Shown here one piece after another: positions 23,115 through 32,765 of a DNA stretch of 41,258 nucleotides (position 1 is its first letter; every line of letters starts with the position of its first letter). The notes below the pieces were generated by a model, which made no database searches, was not told the DNA's origin, and saw nothing but the letters and a program-made list of their open reading frames with translations. The stretch covers positions 1 through 41,258 of the forward strand of contig CALJVJ010000106.1 of NCBI GenBank assembly GCA_937974625.1, given 5' to 3'. A program made the position numbers and the translations under genes. The stretch is from an uncultured Saprospiraceae bacterium (GTDB lineage: Bacteria; Bacteroidota; Bacteroidia; Chitinophagales; Saprospiraceae).

Positions 23115-24401
23115 ATGATTAGCCGTTTTTTTGCATTATCTCAACATCAAACTTCCATTCGACAAGAAATTATTGGTGGCCTTACTACTTTCTTGACAAT
23201 GGCTTATATTATAATTGTTAATCCAAGTGTGCTTTCCGAAACAGGCATGGACCAATCAGCCTTAGTGATTATTACTTGTTTAGTTGCAGGATTTTCTACT
23301 ATTATGATGGGATTGATACCCAAAGTGCCTATTGCTATGGCACCTGGGATGGGATTGAATGCCTTTTTTGCCTATTCCATAGTTTTAGGAGATGGTGTGC
23401 CGTGGCAAACTGCCCTAGGGATGGTATTTTGGGCAGGGATTTTATTTTTAGTGATGTCTATTTTTGGGGCAAGGGAAAAGATAGTTGCCGCTATTCCAAA
23501 AACTTTAATAACCGCAATTTCTGTAGGGATAGGTCTATTCATCTTATTCATAGGGGTAAAGAATATGGGCTTAATCGTGGACCATCCAGCTAAATTGGTC
23601 ACTTTAGGCGCTTTCACTCCCGAAGTATTAATAGGCTTATTTGGATTATTTCTGACGATAGCCTTGTTTTTACGGGGTATCAACGCAGCTATTTTGATAG
23701 GTATTACTGTAGCGACAATTTTGGGCTTCGTGTTTGGTTTGGTAGAATTACCTAGTAAAGGAATGGAGTTTAATTTTGACATAAGCCCGGTTGCTTTTCA
23801 GTTAGATATTATGGGGGCATTACAAATTGGTTTCATCGGGACCATTTTTGCCTTGTTCTATACCGATTTATTTGATACGATTGGCACTTTAATGGCATGT
23901 ACAAAAGAAGCAGGATTAGTCCAAGCGGACGGAAAAATCAAGAACTTTAAAAAGATGTTAGGGGTAGATGCCATTGCCACTTTAATGAGTGGGGTATTTG
24001 GTACTTCACCAACTACCAGTTATATAGAATCAGGAACAGGGATTGCTGCAGGAGGTAAAACAGGTTTGACGGCGGTAGTAACAGGAGTGTTATTTTTATT
24101 AGCCATTCTGTTTACGCCATTAATTGCCTTAGTACCTGCATATGCGACGGCACCCGCTTTAATCATGGTTGGTTTTATGATGATTCGACAAACGGCAGAA
24201 ATTCCTTGGAGTGATTATGAGGAAGCGATTCCAGCTATATTAACTTTTATGCTAATGCCCTTAAGTTTCTCCATTGCTACAGGTTTGGCATGCGGCTTTT
24301 TATCGTGGACGATTATAAAAATAATGATGGGGAAATTTTCCGAAATAAGTTTGGTAATGTATATTATTGCCGCCTTGTCTTTGGTAAGTTTGCTGGTGTG
24401 A
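23115..24401 (+). CDS. NCS2-family (AzgA-type) guanine/hypoxanthine permease
   Basis: The 428-residue inner-membrane protein begins with the AzgA-like stretch RQEIIGGLTTFLTMAYIIIVNPSVLSETGM. It carries PIAMAPGMGLNAFFAYS at about 73-89, LFYTDLFDTIGTLMA at about 247-261 and GTSPTTSYIESGTGIAAGGKTGLTA at about 295-319, all diagnostic of the AzgA branch of NCS2. The family imports guanine, hypoxanthine or adenine with protons. Twelve to fourteen membrane segments are expected and hydrophobicity fits. It is monocistronic with a long structured leader. The exact base specificity cannot be assigned from sequence. Confidence 0.94.
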   Translation: MISRFFALSQHQTSIRQEIIGGLTTFLTMAYIIIVNPSVLSETGMDQSALVIITCLVAGFSTIMMGLIPKVPIAMAPGMGLNAFFAYSIVLGDGVPWQTALGMVFWAGILFLVMSIFGAREKIVAAIPKTLITAISVGIGLFILFIGVKNMGLIVDHPAKLVTLGAFTPEVLIGLFGLFLTIALFLRGINAAILIGITVATILGFVFGLVELPSKGMEFNFDISPVAFQLDIMGALQIGFIGTIFALFYTDLFDTIGTLMACTKEAGLVQADGKIKNFKKMLGVDAIATLMSGVFGTSPTTSYIESGTGIAAGGKTGLTAVVTGVLFLLAILFTPLIALVPAYATAPALIMVGFMMIRQTAEIPWSDYEEAIPAILTFMLMPLSFSIATGLACGFLSWTIIKIMMGKFSEISLVMYIIAALSLVSLLV

Positions 24402-24474
24402 TATAAATGGTAAGATTTTGGTGCTTCGCTAATTGAGAGATTGTATTGTTTCAATCTTTCAGTCACTCAATCGT

Positions 24475-24837
24475 TCAATTAGCCTGAATATCCTTTCGAG
24501 GTATAAAAATAAAATTTGCTCCGATTTCGCTTAAAATAAATAAGCAAAGATTTGTTTGCGGGTCTTTATAAACTTTCCTAAAATTGGCTATATTTTCAGG
24601 TTTAATGATTTGCTTGGCAGCAAATTCTTCTAAAATAGAAAGGTCTATCGTCCAGTTACTTGGCATTTTTTGAGGGTCGATAACATTTACGCCCACTTCC
24701 AATTCGCCTTGATGTACAATGAAAATAGGGTAGTTCGAGATTTCTTGGTCTAATACCGCATCTGCTGCTTTAGCCAAAACAGGTACGTATTGTCGAATTT
24801 CTCTTTCTATTTGTTTTAATATCGTTTCTTCTTTCAT
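24475..24837 (-). CDS. Small conserved-looking protein of unknown function
   Basis: The 120-residue cytosolic protein opens MKEETILKQIEREIRQYVPV. It has a strand-rich centre (PIFIVHQGELEVGVNVIDPQ), a WTIDLSILEEF/QIIKPENI segment and a final strand pair with TNLCLFILSEIGANFIFIPR. I do not recognise a family. An in-frame ATG at 24898-24900 would add 21 residues, but two -7 boxes (24854-24861, 24872-24879) lie between the two starts, so the ATG at 24835-24837 is chosen. It is single, with no partner gene close by on the same strand. Confidence 0.72.
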   Translation of the reverse strand: MKEETILKQIEREIRQYVPVLAKAADAVLDQEISNYPIFIVHQGELEVGVNVIDPQKMPSNWTIDLSILEEFAAKQIIKPENIANFRKVYKDPQTNLCLFILSEIGANFIFIPRKDIQAN

Positions 24838-24853
24838 AGTCCAAATTGAAGCG

Positions 24854-24879
24854 CAAAAATAGCTTTTTTTACAAATATA
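24854..24879 (-). promoter_or_regulatory. Two tandem -7 boxes before the 120-residue gene
   Basis: On the - strand TATATTTG (24872-24879) and TATTTTTG (24854-24861) are both exact TAnnTTTG matches, 10 nt apart. The second would give a leader of only about 12 nt before the ATG at 24837. No well-placed TTTG -33 element was seen. Confidence 0.5.
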
Positions 24880-25000
24880 CTCGATTTTACGTTCCAACAT
24901 AGGGATTAGTTTAACGTCTATGAAGAAAGATTATAATCGTCAGTTTTAAATAATCAATTAGAAATAGGATATATTAAAATTTATTTATTAGGTCGTTTTA

Positions 25001-25048
25001 TCCGTTGGCAATCAATCAGTTGGCTCAAAGTTTAGTTTTGCCAACGGA
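25001..25048 (-). terminator. Stem-loop downstream of the DUF5686 gene
   Basis: TCCGTTGGCAA (25001-25011) pairs perfectly with TTGCCAACGGA (25038-25048) across a 26-nt loop. A partial third copy, TTGCCAACAGA, follows at 25052-25062, so an alternative stem is possible. It lies about 50 nt past the DUF5686 stop codon on the - strand. T residues follow only sparsely, so its function as a terminator is uncertain. Confidence 0.45.
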
Positions 25049-25098
25049 TTATTGCCAACAGATATTCATTTATTTTATACCTTATAGTGTACCGAAAA

Positions 25099-27783
25099 TT
25101 AGTCAAACAAATTATCCAAATTAGTAGCAATACCAATCCTAACTCCAAAATCTTGATATTTCCCGTCTTGAAAAGAGCTAACCAATTCCAATCTAAAGAC
25201 TCGTGCGATATTATCGATACCATAACCCACTTCAAAATAATTTTGAGAAAAATCGGTATTTAAATAATTAACAAAAATATTCTCTTTGATGCCCAACATT
25301 CGTACTTCAAAAATTTGAGAAACTAGGAATTTTCTAAATTGATAATGCGCATGCGCATTCATATAGGTATCATTGGTACTGTAGGCATAATAATCCAAAA
25401 GTCTAAAACTACCAACTGGGTCCGTCGTAGAGAAAATAGTCTGATTACCTAAAAAGTGCTTATAATCAGGGAATAGCATTTGGTCTTGATTGGCAAAAGT
25501 TCCTACATTGACCTTTACATCCATACTGCCTCGATAGCCGACATTAAAATGATGCTGGAAGCCTAATTCTACATGCGTAAAATTACCAACGTCAGCAGAG
25601 CTGTGATAAATTCCTTGACGAGCTTTGAGCGAAAGGGTAGGAGAGGAATCAGCAATGACTAATTTTTTACCATTCCGAATACGGTATTTTTGCCAAGGTT
25701 TTCCGTTTATGCCTACCGATAAAATTGTTGCTTGATGTGTTGCGAAATCTGCAGAGGTCTCAAAATTGAATGGAATATTAGGCGTATAACTTTTACTATC
25801 CTTATCGAAATAGACATGACTCGAATTATTATTGAGGGTACTTCTTTCAGACCATTCTGCTGCTGCAGTAATATCCCATGCTTGATTAATGGTTTTGGCA
25901 AAATCCAATTTGACAAACTGCTTTTCGTATAATTTCATAAAATTATTTTCCGAGAACAGACTTGTAAACGTATTGACCAAAGGATGAATCGGATTGTCAA
26001 GGTTATATTGATAAATATATTTACCACCACTAAGTTCAATTTTTGTGGTGCCCTCATGCCCGTCTGTACTCACGCTAGACCCTTCGGGCCCGATAGAAGC
26101 ATTCGTAAATGTTGCTTTTTTTCTTTTAAAATTCATACCAGTTTTGAACAAGTAATTCAGTTTTTTACGAGAAAAGCCATAACGTCCTTTTCCTTCTAAA
26201 TACCATCGATTATTATTTTTATAATCTTTACGATAGCCTAAACCATATTGAAAATTATAGCCCTCCACAGTATTAAATTGGAGGGTGTTAACCGCAGGTT
26301 TGATAAAAAAACGTCCCTTACCTGGTTTGCCATAAGAACCTCCAAATAGTAAGTCTCCTAATCCAAAACCAGCTTTTTTCTTATTTTTTCTAATCCCCAA
26401 AGAATCTTTTTTAGCTTTTTCTTCTTCTACGACTTCCATACTATCTATAACCGCGTACCCTCTAGACTCTAATTTAGTCAAAGGAACAGGGCGGATTTTT
26501 TCCCAATAGAGCGAATCACGCTTGGCTGCCATGGAGTCAATTTCCAATTCATAATTTTCTACTACTTCGGGCGCTGCTTGTTCTTTTTGCTCTTCTTTTT
26601 CATATTCTTTGAGCATTTTTTTCAATTCTTTTCGAGTAATTTCTTTACCTTGAGAAAGTCTACCTTCTATGTTTTCGACTTTAGCATTTCGGCTTTCTTC
26701 AATTTGTTTGGCTAATGCTTGTTCTACCACTTCGTCAATTACTTCTACCTCATATTCCAAATCAGGATTTAATTCAATTTTATAATCAGAAAGAGAGGCG
26801 AGGTAATTGATTTCAAATTTGAACCCAAAATATTTGCCATTAATTTTGAATTGTAGACTAATAGGTAGCCAAGCTTTATCTTCAATCGGAGCATATACTT
26901 GTTTTGCATTAATCTCCATTCCCGATTTATAGGTTTTTACATCTAAACTATGAATCGCCCATTCACCGTCTACCAAATTGATGGTTCCCGAAAATACATT
27001 ATCACCTTTACTCCGAGGAATCACTCGAATTTTGTCAATCTCGTAACCTCTGTCGACAAAAAAGCCTTCATACACAAATTTATAATAGGCAAAAGCTTTT
27101 GGTGACAAAGGAGAAATGACACCACCGATGTCAGGTTCATAAAAACTAGCATTGATAAAGCTATTGGGGTCTATATTAGTATTATCCGTATCTCCTTGTG
27201 TATAGACAGAAATCACTTTTTCTTTATAGGTATTGGGGCGTGTGTAGGTCACTTGATTGACAGATTCACTCGTAAAAGCAAATGAAGAATCTATTCCTTC
27301 CTTTGCGATGACTTTTCTCAAGAAGAAAGGCGAGTCAATCAATCTACCGGACCCTTTGATGTAGACTTGAGTTTGGTAACTATTGAGTTGGTTGGTGTGA
27401 TATTTAGCTTTAGCAATAGCCTTTCGCATGATAGTGTAAGCAGGGTCTCGTCCACCTGAAGTTACTTCCACTTGAGCCAATTCATAAGTTTGTTCTTTTA
27501 AGATAATATCTGTTTTGACAAATCCGTTTTCCACTTTTATTCTTTTAACAACCGTCTCATAACCAATGCTTTGGAAGGTGATGTTGTAGGTGCCAGCAGA
27601 GAGTCGATACACATAATTGCCCTCTATATTGGAGGTTGTTCCAGTACCTAATTCTTTAACATAAATAGTAGCAAAAGGAATAATATCTCCATTCGTGTCT
27701 TTGATGGTTCCGCTGATACCACCAGCAAAAAGAGCGGTACTAATCAGAGCGAAAAAGATGGTCAATAGTCGGGTTGCAAACAT
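25099..27783 (-). CDS. DUF5686 outer-membrane protein with carboxypeptidase-like regulatory domain
   Basis: The 894-residue protein has a signal peptide (MFATRLLTIFFALISTALFA). A CarboxypepD_reg-like beta-sandwich (about 22-105: SGTIKDTNGDIIPFATIYVK, GTYNITFQSIGYE) follows, then the large DUF5686 region. That region has DPAYTIMRKAIAKAKYHTNQ and YIKGSGRLIDSPFF early on, a charged Lys/Glu segment near 360-480, and a C-terminal half of aromatic amphipathic strands typical of an outer-membrane barrel. It is a Bacteroidota-specific family of unknown function. A good promoter lies 70-100 nt upstream. Transport of a glycan or peptide is often guessed for such plans, but nothing here shows the substrate. 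Confidence 0.9.
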   Translation of the reverse strand: MFATRLLTIFFALISTALFAGGISGTIKDTNGDIIPFATIYVKELGTGTTSNIEGNYVYRLSAGTYNITFQSIGYETVVKRIKVENGFVKTDIILKEQTYELAQVEVTSGGRDPAYTIMRKAIAKAKYHTNQLNSYQTQVYIKGSGRLIDSPFFLRKVIAKEGIDSSFAFTSESVNQVTYTRPNTYKEKVISVYTQGDTDNTNIDPNSFINASFYEPDIGGVISPLSPKAFAYYKFVYEGFFVDRGYEIDKIRVIPRSKGDNVFSGTINLVDGEWAIHSLDVKTYKSGMEINAKQVYAPIEDKAWLPISLQFKINGKYFGFKFEINYLASLSDYKIELNPDLEYEVEVIDEVVEQALAKQIEESRNAKVENIEGRLSQGKEITRKELKKMLKEYEKEEQKEQAAPEVVENYELEIDSMAAKRDSLYWEKIRPVPLTKLESRGYAVIDSMEVVEEEKAKKDSLGIRKNKKKAGFGLGDLLFGGSYGKPGKGRFFIKPAVNTLQFNTVEGYNFQYGLGYRKDYKNNNRWYLEGKGRYGFSRKKLNYLFKTGMNFKRKKATFTNASIGPEGSSVSTDGHEGTTKIELSGGKYIYQYNLDNPIHPLVNTFTSLFSENNFMKLYEKQFVKLDFAKTINQAWDITAAAEWSERSTLNNNSSHVYFDKDSKSYTPNIPFNFETSADFATHQATILSVGINGKPWQKYRIRNGKKLVIADSSPTLSLKARQGIYHSSADVGNFTHVELGFQHHFNVGYRGSMDVKVNVGTFANQDQMLFPDYKHFLGNQTIFSTTDPVGSFRLLDYYAYSTNDTYMNAHAHYQFRKFLVSQIFEVRMLGIKENIFVNYLNTDFSQNYFEVGYGIDNIARVFRLELVSSFQDGKYQDFGVRIGIATNLDNLFD

Positions 27784-27858
27784 AAACGTTTAGTTAAAAT
27801 AGTTAATAAGGGGTGATGCAGAATTTATAAAAACAATAAAAGTAAATTTTTCAGGTTT

Positions 27859-27887
27859 CAAATGTAGAACGAATAAGGAGTGTCAAA
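27859..27887 (-). promoter_or_regulatory. Promoter of the DUF5686 gene (TTTG-17-TACATTTG)
   Basis: On the - strand TTTG (27884-27887) is followed after 17 nt by TACATTTG (27859-27866), a full match to both Bacteroidota elements with spacing at the short end of the accepted range. The predicted leader is about 70 nt. Confidence 0.65.
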
Positions 27888-28274
27888 AAATGAGAATACC
27901 GACTAAGGTATCTAATTTATCGACAGAATATAAGTTTTTACATTATATAATGAAATTTTAAGGAGGACAGAGATGGTGATTTTTTATAACCATATAGTTA
28001 AAGACACCTAGGTCACATTTGTTTTAAAACTAGGAGCATAAATAGCTATCTAGTTGTAGGCAGCTATAAAATCAAATATTCAAGCGCAACTTGGTGTAAG
28101 ACAAAGCAAAAAAGATGTACCCTTAGACGATTTGTAAGAAAAAGCAAAGTTTATCTAACAAAAAAATAGAATATGTCGTAATAGTAGGACAACACTCCCA
28201 ACTCTTTTTTAACTTTGTGTAAATAGTTTCTAGGTACTCATGAGACTTTGTAAACAAAAAATGTCGGTGCAAAA
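27888..28274. other. Divergent intergenic region before uppS, with uppS -7 box
   Basis: No real gene is seen. TAACTTTG (28210-28217, + strand) is an exact -7 box predicting a leader of about 50 nt for uppS. A perfect palindrome CATTATATAATG lies at 27940-27951. AAGGAGG (27960-27966) precedes ATG at 27973, opening a 12-codon frame that ends at 28011; the Shine-Dalgarno match is unusual for this phylum but the frame is too short to call. The remainder is AT-rich. Confidence 0.5.
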
Positions 28275-29018
28275 ATGGAAGATTTAAAATCACAAATCAA
28301 TATAGCCAAATTACCAGAACACATTGCAGTCATTATGGATGGTAATGGTCGATGGGCAAAGGGCAAGAATCAGCCTAGAGTATTTGGGCACAAAAATGGG
28401 GTGAAAGCAGTAAGAGAAATAACAGAAGCGGCAGCAGAATTAGGGGTTAAATACTTGACTTTGTACGCTTTTTCTACCGAAAACTGGAATAGACCATCTT
28501 TTGAAGTAAAGACCTTGATGCGCTTATTGGTAGATACGATTGCTAGAGAAGTAAAAACATTAAATAAGAACAATATCAGATTAAATGCGATTGGGGACCT
28601 ATCAAAACTGCCCAATAGTACTAGAAAAGCGCTTTTGGAAGGCATAGAAAGTACAAAAAATAACACAAGGATGGATTTAGTCCTTGCCTTAAACTACAGT
28701 GGTCGATGGGATATTTTAAATGCAACTAAAATTATCGCTCAACGCGTTAAGAATCAAGAACTTAGCCTTGAAGACATTACAGAAAATACTTATAAGTCTG
28801 CCTTAAGCACTGCCAAATTTCCTGACCCAGATTTAATGATTCGTACAAGTGGAGAAACTCGATTAAGTAATTTTTTATTGTGGGAACTATCTTACGCAGA
28901 ATTTCAATTTATACCTACCCTCTGGCCTGATTTCACCAAAAGACATTTACACGAATGTATCCTTAATTATCAAAACAAAGAACGCCGTTTTGGGATGATT
29001 AGTGAGCAATTGGTGTAA
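28275..29018 (+). CDS. uppS: Isoprenyl (undecaprenyl) diphosphate synthase
   Basis: This 247-residue cis-prenyltransferase makes undecaprenyl diphosphate, the lipid carrier for peptidoglycan and surface glycans, from farnesyl diphosphate and isopentenyl diphosphate. The active-site motif HIAVIMDGNGRWAKG has Asp22; FGHKNGVKAVREI, LTLYAFSTENWNRP, ALNYSGRWDI and DPDLMIRTSGETRLSNFLLW all match the family. The C-terminus (PDFTKRHLHECILNYQNKER) is also standard. bamA follows 262 bp downstream, the order commonly found in Bacteroidota. The protein is cytosolic and membrane-associated. Confidence 0.97.
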   Translation: MEDLKSQINIAKLPEHIAVIMDGNGRWAKGKNQPRVFGHKNGVKAVREITEAAAELGVKYLTLYAFSTENWNRPSFEVKTLMRLLVDTIAREVKTLNKNNIRLNAIGDLSKLPNSTRKALLEGIESTKNNTRMDLVLALNYSGRWDILNATKIIAQRVKNQELSLEDITENTYKSALSTAKFPDPDLMIRTSGETRLSNFLLWELSYAEFQFIPTLWPDFTKRHLHECILNYQNKERRFGMISEQLV

Positions 29019-29280
29019 AACAAAAGACGGTTTCGGGTACTCGCTAGACTTTTTCATGTTAAATAGTGTTAAGAATACACTTTATTACCCACGAATTGTC
29101 CAATCTATTCGTTCAATTACTAAAATTTACGACCTTTGCGAATTGGAAATGAAAATGTTTCATTTTTGAGGCAACTTTATTACTTGAAATTGCACCATTT
29201 TCATTTAGAAGTTGAAAAAATAAGTGGACCACTTATTTTCAATTACTTATCATTTACCATTCATTAGTGCTAGAACGTTC

Positions 29281-31827
29281 ATGAAAAGACAAAACTACAT
29301 TTTACTATTTATACTTTCTTTCTTCGGTTTAAATCCGATTACGGCTCAAGTGATTGATAGTATACCCGCGCAAGTGACAGACAGTATTCCAACTATAGAT
29401 TATGCAAACCCAGTGGATTATGAAATTGGAGGAGTCACGGTCAAAGGAAATAATTACAGTGATGCCGTTGCCTTAAAGTCCATAGCAGGATTAAAGGTGG
29501 GGAATAAAATGCGTATTCCTGGCCCAGGAATTAGTGCTGGTATTAAATCCTTATGGAAACTGAAGTTGTTTACGGATGTTCGGATATATGCAACAAAAGC
29601 TATTGGGGAGATTATCTTTTTAGAAATCGCGGTGCAAGAAAGACCAAGACTGACCACTTATTCCTATATCGGAGCAAAAAAATCTAGACATTCTGATTTG
29701 AATGATGTAGTCAACCAATTTCTAACCAAAGGAGGAATCGTAACGGAGTCGACTAAAAAGAATGCAGAAGAAGGCCTTAAAGATTACTATAAAGGCAAAG
29801 GGTATTTTGATGTAGAGGTATTATCTAAAGAAAAATTGGATACTGGTCGAGTCAATTCTGTCCAATTAGAATTTAATATTAAGAAGAAGGATAAAGTAAA
29901 GATTAAAGATATTACCGTATCAGGTAATAAGAATGTAAAAGCAAAAAAATTAATCAAGCAATTTGAAGAAACAAAAGTAAAGCGTAAAATCTTTGCTTCC
30001 TCGAAATTGGTCAAGAAAGATTACGAAGCGGACAAGAAATTGATGATTGCTTATTATAATGAGCTTGGGTTTAGAGATGCTAAAATTGTAAAAGATAGTA
30101 TTTGGCGAAATGATGATGGCGAAATGATGATACATTTGGCCATCGACGAAGGGAATCGATATTTCTTTGGAAACATGACTTGGAAAGGAAATTCTATTTA
30201 TGATGATGCCACTTTAGCTAAAGTTTTAGCCATTTTAAAAGGAGATGTCTATGACCAAAAGAAGCTAGAAACTAAACTACAGTTTGACCAAGGGGGATTA
30301 GATGTTAGTACCTTATACATGGATAATGGTTATTTATTTTTTAATATCGAACCAGTAGAAATAGCTGTAAGAGAAGATACCATTGATGTAGAGTTCAGAA
30401 TCTTTGAAGGCCCACAGGCAACGATTGATAGAGTTACCATCCAAGGAAATGACAGAACCCATGAGCATGTAATTCGTCGAGAATTGAGAACCTTACCAGG
30501 TCAGAAATTTAGTCGGTCCAATATCATTCGTTCTCAGCGGGAGATTATCAATTTAGGATATTTTAACCCTGAAACGTTAGGTATCAATACACCTGTAAAT
30601 CCACAAAGAGGAACGGTAGATATTGAATACACGGTAGAAGAAAAGCCATCTGACCAATTAGAATTATCAGCAGGGTGGGGTGGTTTCCAAGCTAGAGTAA
30701 TTGGTACTTTAGGGGTGACCTTCAATAATTTCTCTTTAAGAAATATATTTAATAAGAGTGCATGGCATCCACTGCCACAAGGAGATGGACAACGTTTATC
30801 ATTGAGAGCACAGACCAATGGTAATTTCTATCAGTCTTATAATGCTTCCTTCACCGAGCCTTGGTTAGGAGGGAAAAAGCCAAATGCCTTAACGGTTGCA
30901 GGTTCTTTCACCTTATTATCTAATGGAGCAAATAAAGAAAGTCCAAATTATAATCAATTATCCATCCTAAGAGGAGCGGTAAGTTTAGGAACAAGATTGA
31001 AGTGGCCAGATGATAACTTTATTTCTAGTACGACGATTAGTTTATCAACAATTGACTTGGTCAACCGACCAACTATTCGATTACCAGAAGGTGGTTTCTT
31101 AGATAACGGTTCATTCAAAAACCTATCTATCAATCAAACGATTGCCAGAAGTTCTATCAGTGACCCGTTATTTCCAACAAGTGGTTCTAAAATTCAGTTG
31201 AGTGTACAATTAACACCACCGTATTCTTTATTGAATAATAAGGATTATAGTGAAATTTCTGCACAAGAAAGATTTAAATGGTTAGAATATCATAAGTGGA
31301 AAATTGATGCAGAATGGTATAGTACAATTGTTGGTAAGTTAGTAGCCAAATTCCAAGGGAAGATTGGTATTTTAGGAACTTATAACGATGAGATAGGAAC
31401 CTCTCCGTTTGAGCGATTTGAGCTAGGGGGGGATGGATTATCGAATCAAAGTTTTGCCTTTACAGGAAACGAAATCATCTCTTTAAGAGGATATGAAGTA
31501 GAAGATATTAATGGAACGACAAATACTGCAGGAACACCAGTCTATAACAAATTTACTTTTGAATTGAGGTATCCATTATCAACCAACCCTAATTCAACTA
31601 TTTACGCCTTATTATTTGCCCAAGCAGGTAATGCCTACGAAACGGTTAGAGATTATAACCCATTCGATGTGAAGCGGTCTGTTGGTGCTGGTGTCCGGGT
31701 ATTCTTACCAATGTTCGGTACTTTAGGATTTGATTACGGATTTGGATTTGATAACCCAATTGCTAGAACTGATGGATTCTGGAAATCAGGTAACTTTAAT
31801 ATCATCTTAGGATTTGAGCCAGAGTAG
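29281..31827 (+). CDS. bamA: Outer-membrane protein assembly factor BamA
   Basis: The 848-residue Omp85 protein has a signal peptide (MKRQNYILLFILSFFGLNPI, cleavage after TAQ). A short linker follows with a repeated DSIPAQVTDSIP, then five POTRA-like units (for example VGGVTVKGNN-type start at about 48, VKIKDITVSGNKNVKAKKLI, ATIDRVTIQGNDRTHEHVIR). The C-terminal barrel opens SDQLELSAGWGGF, contains the GLSNQSFAFTGNEIISLRGY loop and ends NFNIILGFEPE. It inserts beta-barrels into the outer membrane and is essential. A GTG at 29224 would add 19 residues, but the ATG at 29281 gives a proper signal peptide. A terminator lies just downstream, so the ompH/skp genes often found next are absent here. 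Confidence 0.95.
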   Translation: MKRQNYILLFILSFFGLNPITAQVIDSIPAQVTDSIPTIDYANPVDYEIGGVTVKGNNYSDAVALKSIAGLKVGNKMRIPGPGISAGIKSLWKLKLFTDVRIYATKAIGEIIFLEIAVQERPRLTTYSYIGAKKSRHSDLNDVVNQFLTKGGIVTESTKKNAEEGLKDYYKGKGYFDVEVLSKEKLDTGRVNSVQLEFNIKKKDKVKIKDITVSGNKNVKAKKLIKQFEETKVKRKIFASSKLVKKDYEADKKLMIAYYNELGFRDAKIVKDSIWRNDDGEMMIHLAIDEGNRYFFGNMTWKGNSIYDDATLAKVLAILKGDVYDQKKLETKLQFDQGGLDVSTLYMDNGYLFFNIEPVEIAVREDTIDVEFRIFEGPQATIDRVTIQGNDRTHEHVIRRELRTLPGQKFSRSNIIRSQREIINLGYFNPETLGINTPVNPQRGTVDIEYTVEEKPSDQLELSAGWGGFQARVIGTLGVTFNNFSLRNIFNKSAWHPLPQGDGQRLSLRAQTNGNFYQSYNASFTEPWLGGKKPNALTVAGSFTLLSNGANKESPNYNQLSILRGAVSLGTRLKWPDDNFISSTTISLSTIDLVNRPTIRLPEGGFLDNGSFKNLSINQTIARSSISDPLFPTSGSKIQLSVQLTPPYSLLNNKDYSEISAQERFKWLEYHKWKIDAEWYSTIVGKLVAKFQGKIGILGTYNDEIGTSPFERFELGGDGLSNQSFAFTGNEIISLRGYEVEDINGTTNTAGTPVYNKFTFELRYPLSTNPNSTIYALLFAQAGNAYETVRDYNPFDVKRSVGAGVRVFLPMFGTLGFDYGFGFDNPIARTDGFWKSGNFNIILGFEPE

Positions 31828-31851
31828 GAGTATGCGGTAAACCGTACAAAT

Positions 31852-31891
31852 AAAAAAGCCTGATAGTTTTTAAATACTATCAGGCTTTTTT
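31852..31891. terminator. Bidirectional intrinsic terminator between bamA and the DUF2461 gene
   Basis: AAAAAAGCCTGATAGT (31852-31867) pairs perfectly with ACTATCAGGCTTTTTT (31876-31891) with an 8-nt loop. T-runs flank it on both strands. It sits between two convergent stop codons. Confidence 0.92.
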
Positions 31892-31910
31892 GTCTTATGT
31901 TGCCACTTGC

Positions 31911-32591
31911 CTACTGTACCAAAGGAATCCCATTCTCATCTGTCGTCAATACATCTGACATATAATCTAGGAAAGGGCGCATATTTTTAAAAGACTGATT
32001 TAGCGTTAGTAAAAAGTCTTTAGCAAGTACCTCTTTATCGGTAAATTTTCGAATCACCAAGTATTGTTTGTAGCGAAGCAGGTCAATATCGGGATGGTCC
32101 TTAGGAAAATCTCTAGGAGCTGTTTTGAGTTGTTGCCCTACTAACGTTCCAAAAGTTTCTTTAAAAATAGGTTGAGCAATAATGTCTCGCAATGATTGCG
32201 CATCTGCCGAAATTTCTACTCTAACTCTTTTTAAATCTTCTTTATTGGGTCCCCAAAAACCACCTGCTACAAAAGAGTTTCCTGGTTCTAAATTGAAAAA
32301 GTAACTGCCACGCCTCAAAGCAGTAGCACGAGCAAAACCTCCACCACGATTGGTCTTATAAGGCAATTTATTTTTAGAAAAACGAACATCTCTATAAATC
32401 CGATAAATTTTGACAGGTTCCACCATATCATGCTTCAACATTTCTTCCTCTAGTGCCTTCCCAAAAGCTTTGACAGCTTTGTCTAATTCTTGAAATCGAG
32501 GTTTGTGTTCAGCGAACCAATCACGGTTATTATTAGCTGATAATTCATTTAAAAACTGGAATAATTCAGGTTGGATGGTTGTCTGCTTCAT
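31911..32591 (-). CDS. DUF2461 domain protein
   Basis: The 226-residue protein covers the DUF2461 domain end to end: FQFLNELSANNNRDWFAEHK near the start, KIYRIYRDVRFSKNKLPYKT at about 62-81, then GGGFARATALRRGSYFFNLE and FVAGGFWGPNKEDLKRVRVE. It has no signal peptide. The family is widespread and of unknown function. An ATG at 32646-32648 would add 19 residues, but the TATCTTTG box (32611-32618) lies inside that extension, so the ATG at 32589-32591 is chosen. It is monocistronic. Confidence 0.92.
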   Translation of the reverse strand: MKQTTIQPELFQFLNELSANNNRDWFAEHKPRFQELDKAVKAFGKALEEEMLKHDMVEPVKIYRIYRDVRFSKNKLPYKTNRGGGFARATALRRGSYFFNLEPGNSFVAGGFWGPNKEDLKRVRVEISADAQSLRDIIAQPIFKETFGTLVGQQLKTAPRDFPKDHPDIDLLRYKQYLVIRKFTDKEVLAKDFLLTLNQSFKNMRPFLDYMSDVLTTDENGIPLVQ

Positions 32592-32610
32592 ATATCTGTA
32601 TAGTTTGGCA

Positions 32611-32618
32611 CAAAGATA
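32611..32618 (-). promoter_or_regulatory. -7 box (TATCTTTG) of the DUF2461 gene
   Basis: This is an exact TAnnTTTG on the - strand, about 20 nt before the chosen ATG. It predicts a leader of about 15 nt. No properly spaced -33 TTTG was found. Confidence 0.5.
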
Positions 32619-32765
32619 ATCAGTACAAATGAAAAAGTGTATGGTCATCGAAAATCTGCTTGGTTTTATCGGAAATAGCAGAAAATCAGGAGTAGTTGTA
32701 TTAATTTATAAGGTATTAAATATATCTATTGAAAATTTCACTAACTCATTTAAAACCAAATAATT

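Noticed and set aside
27973..28011. 12-codon frame with a perfect AAGGAGG Shine-Dalgarno sequence
   Set aside because: Too short to support as a gene, and Bacteroidota rarely rely on Shine-Dalgarno sites. It is mentioned only within the intergenic entry.
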